Source of the DNA: an uncultured Eubacteriales bacterium
Lineage (GTDB): Bacteria > Bacillota > Clostridia > Oscillospirales > Ruminococcaceae
Reading direction: 5' to 3'
Assembly (NCBI GenBank): GCA_959605275.1
Contig: CAUHFD010000100.1
Location: 1-9,483 of the forward strand
DNA length: 9,483 bases
Position numbers and translations under genes: made by a program
Notes under the pieces: model-generated
Told to the model about the DNA's origin: nothing
Databases searched by the model: none
What the model saw: only the letters and a program-made list of their open reading frames with translations
Shown here: positions 5,785-9,483 of the stretch, in pieces
Position numbering within the stretch: position 1 is the first letter of the stretch
How the letters are laid out: each line of letters begins with the position of its first letter

Positions 5785-6327
5785 ATGGCTGGAATTGTTG
5801 AAACCACTTACGCCAAATCTCTCTTTGAGGTTGCGGCAGAACTGGACAAGCTGGACGTCATCGGCAGCGAGCTTGCCGCCGTTTCGGAAATTTTGTCCGA
5901 AAACGGCGATTTCGTCCGTTTATTATCCTCTCCCGCCGTTTCCAGAGCCGACAAAATCGACCTCATCGGCAAGGTGTTCGACGGCAAAACAGACGGCTGC
6001 CTTTTAAACTTTTTAAAGGTGTTGGCGCAAAACGGCAGATTTGCCTGTCTGAAAGGCATTGCCGAGGAATTTAAGACCCTTTTGAACAAGGAAAAAAATA
6101 TCCTGGCGGTCACTGCGGTCACTGCGGTGGAGATGCCGTCTGCATTACAGCAAAAGCTGCGGGACAAGCTTGCGGCAATCACCAAGAAGAATATCGAGCT
6201 TACCGCAAAGGTGGATAAATCGGTTTTAGGCGGTGTGCTGCTGCAATACGACAATGTCGAAATAGACGGCACGGTGCGGGAAAAACTCGCCCTCTTAAAA
6301 CGACAGATACAGACACAGGTAATCTAA
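5785..6327 (+). CDS. atpH: ATP synthase F1 subunit delta (OSCP)
   Basis: A 180-residue soluble subunit, of normal family length, that caps the alpha3beta3 head and ties it to the b stalk. The N-terminal helical domain (about 1-105) begins with the family-like YAKSLFEVA (9-17). The C-terminal part holds the beta-strand segment ILAVTAVTAVEM (106-117) and the conserved end VDKSVLGGVLLQYDNVEIDG (143-162), matching the family's GG..D..iDgSv pattern. ATG 5785 follows AAAGGA (5769-5774) by ten bases. Two exact copies of GCGGTCACT (6106-6123) encode the AVT repeat in the strand; the protein still aligns with the family without an obvious insertion. A structured 153-base gap follows. Confidence 0.94.
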   Translation: MAGIVETTYAKSLFEVAAELDKLDVIGSELAAVSEILSENGDFVRLLSSPAVSRADKIDLIGKVFDGKTDGCLLNFLKVLAQNGRFACLKGIAEEFKTLLNKEKNILAVTAVTAVEMPSALQQKLRDKLAAITKKNIELTAKVDKSVLGGVLLQYDNVEIDGTVREKLALLKRQIQTQVI

Positions 6328-6364
6328 GCCTGTCGGTGCAGGCAGATTGCCGGCAGCCGGACAG
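6328..6364 (+). other. Overlapping inverted repeats at the start of the atpH-atpA gap
   Basis: GCCTG (6328-6332) pairs with CAGGC (6339-6343). Alternatively CTGTCGG (6330-6336) pairs with CCgGACAG (6357-6364, one bulge), with GGCA-GAT-TGCC (6341-6351) inside. The first pairing excludes the other two, so the RNA could switch between folds, or one fold simply wins. There is no T-run next to any of them. Confidence 0.35.
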
Positions 6365-6380
6365 CAAAATTTTCAGCAGA

Positions 6381-6426
6381 TGATACTAGACTCTGATGGA
6401 AAGCGTTTCATTAGATTTTAGTATTA
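6381..6426 (+). repeat. Long imperfect hairpin between atpH and atpA
   Basis: Bases 6381-6390 pair with 6417-6426 (TGATACTAGA with TTTAGTATTA, two G-U pairs). After a C6391/U6416 mismatch, TCTGATG (6392-6398) pairs with CATTAGA (6409-6415) with one G-U pair. G6399 bulges, AAA (6400-6402) pairs with TTT (6406-6408), and GCG is the loop. That is about 20 pairs over 46 bases, unusually long for an operon spacer. It is not followed by a T-run. An 8-base direct repeat, ATTAGATT, overlaps its right arm (6410-6417 and 6423-6430). Confidence 0.65.
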
Positions 6427-6465
6427 GATTGACTCCGCGGCGGCAAAGCCCGCAACAGAGGAACC

Positions 6466-6472
6466 AAGGAGG
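6466..6472 (+). promoter_or_regulatory. atpA: Strong ribosome binding site for atpA with GTG start
   Basis: AAGGAGG lies eight bases, nearly all T, before GTG 6481. A small GC hairpin (GCGGC..GCCCGC, 6439-6452) stands just upstream. The unpaired T-rich spacer and full Shine-Dalgarno suggest efficient initiation despite the GTG. Confidence 0.8.
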
Positions 6473-6480
6473 TTTTTTTC

Positions 6481-7995
6481 GTGGAATTACGCCCCGAAGA
6501 AATCAGCGGCTTAATCAAACAGCAAATTAAAAACTTTTCTCATCAGCTCGCGCTCAACGACGTCGGTACCGTGGTAACGGTCGGGGACGGAATCGCCCGA
6601 CTGCACGGACTGGAAAAATGTATGCTGGGCGAGCTGCTTGAATTTGAAAACGGTGTCAAGGCGATGGCGCTCAATCTGGAGCAGGACTTCGTCGGCGCCG
6701 TTATGCTGGGCTCAGACGCTCAAATCAAAGAGGGAGATACCGTCAGACGTACCGGTCAAATCGTTTCGGTACCGGTTGGCGAAGCCCTGCTCGGCAGGGT
6801 AGTCAACGCATTGGGCGAACCGATAGACGGCAAAGGAGCGATCCTAACGACCGAAACTCGCCCCATTGAATCAGAAGCACCCGGCATCATTCAAAGGAAA
6901 TCGGTCAACCGTCCGCTGCAAACCGGAATCAAGGCAATCGACAGCATGATCCCAATTGGTCGTGGACAGCGGGAACTGATTATCGGCGACCGCCAAACCG
7001 GAAAAACAACTATCGCTCTCGATACCATTATCAATCAAAAAGACAAAGACGTGATCTGCGTTTATGTCGCAATCGGGCAGAAAAACTCCACCGTCGCAAC
7101 GGTGGTTGACACCCTGACCAAAAACGGCGCGATGGATTATACCATCGTCGTGTCGGCTACGGCTTCCGAGCTTGCTCCGCTTCAGTACATTGCCCCCTAT
7201 GCGGGCTGTGCAATGGGCGAGTATTTTATGTATAAAGGCAAAGATGTTCTTTGCGTCTATGACGATTTATCCAAGCAGGCAGTTGCCTACCGTGCGCTGT
7301 CCTTGCTGCTCAAGCGCCCACCGGGCCGTGAGGCTTATCCCGGTGACGTTTTCTACCTGCACTCCCGTCTTTTGGAGCGGGCGGCAAATCTCAGTCCCCA
7401 ATACGGTGGAGGCTCTCTGACCGCATTGCCGATTATTGAAACCCAGGCGGGAGATGTATCGGCATACATCCCCACCAACGTAATTTCGATCACCGACGGT
7501 CAGATCTTCCTGGAAACCGAACTGTTTAACGCCGGCGTTCGTCCTCCCATCAATCCCGGCATTTCGGTATCCCGTGTCGGCGGCGACGCCCAGATCAAAG
7601 CGATGAAAAAAGTTGCCGGCTCTCTGAAGCTGTCCTATTCTCAATATCGGGAATTGCAGTCCTTCTCACAGTTCGGATCCGACTTGGATCGGGATACCAA
7701 AGAGCGCCTTGCCAAAGGCGAGCGGATCGTGGAGGTGCTCAAGCAGGATAAAAACTCCCCCATGCGGGTGGAGCATCAGGTCATCATTATTTATGCCGTT
7801 ATCAACAATTTCCTGAAAGAGATCGCGGTATCGGATATTGCCGAGTTTGAACAGGATCTACTCCAATATATTGATGAAACACATCCCGAAATCGTTTCCT
7901 CCATCACCGAAACAGGGCAGTTGACCGATGAAAACAAAACCGCGCTGGACACAGCTTTAAACGAATTTATTCCTACCTTCCTTGCTGCAAAGTAA
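6481..7995 (+). CDS. atpA: ATP synthase F1 subunit alpha
   Basis: A 504-residue subunit of normal length. Three copies alternate with beta in the F1 head and carry the non-catalytic nucleotide sites. In order: N-terminal beta-barrel (about 25-95), nucleotide-binding domain with Walker A GDRQTGKT (169-176; K175, T176) and Walker B region VLCVYDD (256-262), the family signature PPINPGISVS (355-364), and the arginine finger R365 in SRVGG that reaches the catalytic site on beta. A helical C-terminal domain follows (about 380-504). The N-terminal helix MELRPEEISGLIKQQI binds delta. Translation starts at GTG 6481. The gap to atpG is 52 bases. No truncation or missing catalytic residue is seen. Confidence 0.98.
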   Translation: MELRPEEISGLIKQQIKNFSHQLALNDVGTVVTVGDGIARLHGLEKCMLGELLEFENGVKAMALNLEQDFVGAVMLGSDAQIKEGDTVRRTGQIVSVPVGEALLGRVVNALGEPIDGKGAILTTETRPIESEAPGIIQRKSVNRPLQTGIKAIDSMIPIGRGQRELIIGDRQTGKTTIALDTIINQKDKDVICVYVAIGQKNSTVATVVDTLTKNGAMDYTIVVSATASELAPLQYIAPYAGCAMGEYFMYKGKDVLCVYDDLSKQAVAYRALSLLLKRPPGREAYPGDVFYLHSRLLERAANLSPQYGGGSLTALPIIETQAGDVSAYIPTNVISITDGQIFLETELFNAGVRPPINPGISVSRVGGDAQIKAMKKVAGSLKLSYSQYRELQSFSQFGSDLDRDTKERLAKGERIVEVLKQDKNSPMRVEHQVIIIYAVINNFLKEIAVSDIAEFEQDLLQYIDETHPEIVSSITETGQLTDENKTALDTALNEFIPTFLAAK

Positions 7996-8047
7996 TGGAT
8001 TCACAGCAAAAAACAATCTACTAAGCAACAGAAAGGAATGATGGTTT

Positions 8048-8899
8048 ATGGCGTCCGGCATGAAGGATATCAAACGCCGCATCAAGAGCGTGGAAAGCAC
8101 CATGCAGATCACCAAGGCAATGGAGCTGGTCGCTTCTTCTAAGCTGCGGCGGGCGAAAGAACGTGCAGAGGCTTCCCGCCCCTATTTTAATCTGCTGTAC
8201 GAGGCGATATCGGAAATCGCCAACAATAACACCGATTTTTCCTCGATCTATACCCGGGAAAGACCGGTGAAGAACTCGCTTTATATTGTCATCGCCGGCG
8301 ACCGCGGACTTGCCGGCGGCTATAATTCGAATATTTTCAAACTGGTCAACGCCGAAAGCGCCGGCAAAAACGTTTCTGTCATAGCCATCGGCAAAAAAGC
8401 GGCGGAACATTATGAGCGAAGCGGCTTTTCTCTCGTGTCCTCTTATCCCGGTATTGCCGAGGACATCGACATTATCACCGCAAACCAAATTGCCGACGAA
8501 GTCATTGAAAAATTCCGCGCCAAGGAAATCGACGAGGTTTTTATCGTATTCACCCAGTTTGTTTCGGCGCTGACACAGACGCCGACCGTTTTAAAGATGC
8601 TCCCGCTTTCCTTTGAAGGAGAAGATCTGCCTGGCAGCCGAGAGCTTGTCATCTATGAGCCATCTGCCGAAGCGGTATTTGACAGTATTATCCCGGAATA
8701 TATGGGCGGAATGATTCTCGGTGCAGTGATTGAATCTTTTGCCTCGGAACAGGGCGCAAGGCGCACTGCCATGGAAGCGGCAAGCGATAATGCCGACGCG
8801 ATGATCTCCGATTTATCGCTCCGGTATAACCGTGCGCGCCAAGGCGCGATTACCCAGGAAATTACCGAAATCGTTTCAGGCGCACAAGCCGCCAACTGA
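8048..8899 (+). CDS. atpG: ATP synthase F1 subunit gamma (central rotor shaft)
   Basis: A 283-residue subunit, typical length, that forms the rotating shaft inside the alpha3beta3 ring and contacts the c-ring through its globular part. The N-terminal coiled-coil helix starts MASGMKDIKRRIKSV and contains the conserved TMQITKAMELVASSKL (18-33). The Rossmann-like middle has SLYIVIAGDRGLAGGYN (77-93). The C-terminal helix (about 232-283) shows RRTAMEAASDNADAMI and YNRARQGAITQEITEIVSG, the family end signature. ATG 8048 follows AAAGGA (8032-8037) by ten bases; two nearer ATGs (8038, 8041) are out of frame. The gap to atpD is 29 bases. Confidence 0.97.
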   Translation: MASGMKDIKRRIKSVESTMQITKAMELVASSKLRRAKERAEASRPYFNLLYEAISEIANNNTDFSSIYTRERPVKNSLYIVIAGDRGLAGGYNSNIFKLVNAESAGKNVSVIAIGKKAAEHYERSGFSLVSSYPGIAEDIDIITANQIADEVIEKFRAKEIDEVFIVFTQFVSALTQTPTVLKMLPLSFEGEDLPGSRELVIYEPSAEAVFDSIIPEYMGGMILGAVIESFASEQGARRTAMEAASDNADAMISDLSLRYNRARQGAITQEITEIVSGAQAAN

Positions 8900-8928
8900 C
8901 GTTTGTTAAGGGAAAGGAATCAAAAAGC

Positions 8929-9483
8929 ATGGCAAAACAAAACATTGGCACGGTCATCCAAATCATCGGACCGGTGCTTGATATTCGGTTTGAGGCAGGT
9001 TGTCTGCCCAATCTGCTTAACGCAATCGAGATAGATAATAAAGGGAAAAAGCTGGTAGTAGAAGTCGCGCAGCATATCGGCGACGATACGGTACGCTGTA
9101 TCGCCATGAGCTCGACCGACGGTCTGGTCCGTGGGATGCAGGCGGTCGATACCGGTTCTCCGATCACCGTTCCGGTCGGCAAGGAAACACTGGGCAGAAT
9201 CTTTAACTTACTGGGTGAGCCGGTTGATGAAAAAGGACCGGTAGTGACAACAGAACGTCTGCCGATCCATCGTCCTGCGCCATCCTATGAGGAACAGGAA
9301 GCCTCCAGCGAAGTTTTGGAAACCGGCATCAAGGTCGTCGACCTGATCGCGCCCTATCTGAAGGGCGGAAAAATCGGACTGTTCGGCGGTGCCGGCGTGG
9401 GAAAAACCGTCCTGATTATGGAGCTGATCAACAATATCGCCAAGGAACACGGCGGCATTTCGGTTTTTACCGGTGTAGGGGAG
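8929..9483 (+). CDS. atpD: ATP synthase F1 subunit beta (3' partial)
   Basis: The first 185 residues of the catalytic subunit, cut by the window edge (family length about 460-470). The N-terminal beta-barrel starts IGTVIQIIGPVLDIRF (6-21). The nucleotide-binding domain follows, with ETGIKVVDLIAPYLKGGKIG (131-150) and Walker A GGAGVGKT (153-160; K159, T160). The last visible codon is the Glu of GVGE(R) (E185), which corresponds to the general base that activates water in ATP hydrolysis. ATG 8929 follows AAAGGA (8913-8918) by ten bases. All residues expected in this part are present, so the gene looks intact up to the edge; atpC should follow outside the window. Confidence 0.97.
   Translation, partial: MAKQNIGTVIQIIGPVLDIRFEAGCLPNLLNAIEIDNKGKKLVVEVAQHIGDDTVRCIAMSSTDGLVRGMQAVDTGSPITVPVGKETLGRIFNLLGEPVDEKGPVVTTERLPIHRPAPSYEEQEASSEVLETGIKVVDLIAPYLKGGKIGLFGGAGVGKTVLIMELINNIAKEHGGISVFTGVGE

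Noticed and set aside
5721..5801. 26-codon ORF in the atpF-atpH gap (ATG 5721)
   Set aside because: Weak ribosome site, runs into atpH, no recognisable composition; no reason to call a leader peptide.
6106..6128. Tandem GCGGTCACT repeat inside atpH as a recent expansion
   Set aside because: Encoded AVTAVTAV fits the normal beta strand of the delta family without an evident insertion; only two copies, so probably codon coincidence.
6429..6457. TTGACT as -35 of an internal promoter for atpA
   Set aside because: At 17 bases spacing the downstream hexamer is GCAACA, and no TATAAT-like box is found within range.
1..9483. A new multi-gene defence, mobile or biosynthetic system
   Set aside because: Everything beyond the acidic tail belongs to known families in ordinary order; no CRISPR, toxin-antitoxin, integrase, transposase or prophage features were seen.

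Overview
The window looks like an ordinary chromosomal stretch from a low-to-moderate GC member of the Firmicutes (Bacillota), most likely class Clostridia. This is inferred from strong AAGGAGG-type ribosome binding sites, frequent TTG/GTG starts, the AtpZ-AtpI pair at the head of an F-type ATP synthase operon, and a sodium-type c subunit. All supported genes lie on the + strand. I cannot name the species.

Left part (1-3162). The window opens inside the last 69 codons of an unidentified gene with a very acidic, disordered-looking tail, followed by a strong hairpin (229-262). Next is a complete NAD-dependent D-2-hydroxyacid dehydrogenase (337-1332). About 100 bases later comes a translationally coupled pair, an ABC ATPase (1436-2392) and an ABC-2-type six-helix permease (2392-3162). 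These two share one base at the stop/start junction and probably form a small exporter of unknown substrate.

Right part (3163-9483). An AT-rich gap of about 130 bases carries the best promoter in the window (TTCATA-17-TATAAT). It is overlapped by an exact 9-bp tandem repeat. It leads into the ATP synthase operon: atpZ, atpI, atpB (a), atpE (c), atpF (b), atpH (delta), atpA (alpha), atpG (gamma) and atpD (beta, cut by the window end at the catalytic glutamate). This is the canonical order; atpC (epsilon) is expected just beyond. AtpZ and AtpI are accessory membrane proteins linked to c-ring assembly and cation supply. a, b and c form the membrane Fo sector, and delta, alpha, gamma and beta belong to F1.

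The most informative observation is that the c subunit carries the full set of residues that ligate Na+ in the Ilyobacter/Propionigenium type of ATP synthase (Q28, V59, E61, S62, T63, Y66), so this enzyme is predicted to couple to sodium rather than protons. The other point of interest is the unusually long atpH-atpA gap (153 bases). It holds a 46-base, nearly continuous imperfect hairpin that neighbouring genes do not explain. I found no phage, CRISPR, transposase, tRNA or rRNA, and no evidence of an undescribed multi-gene system.
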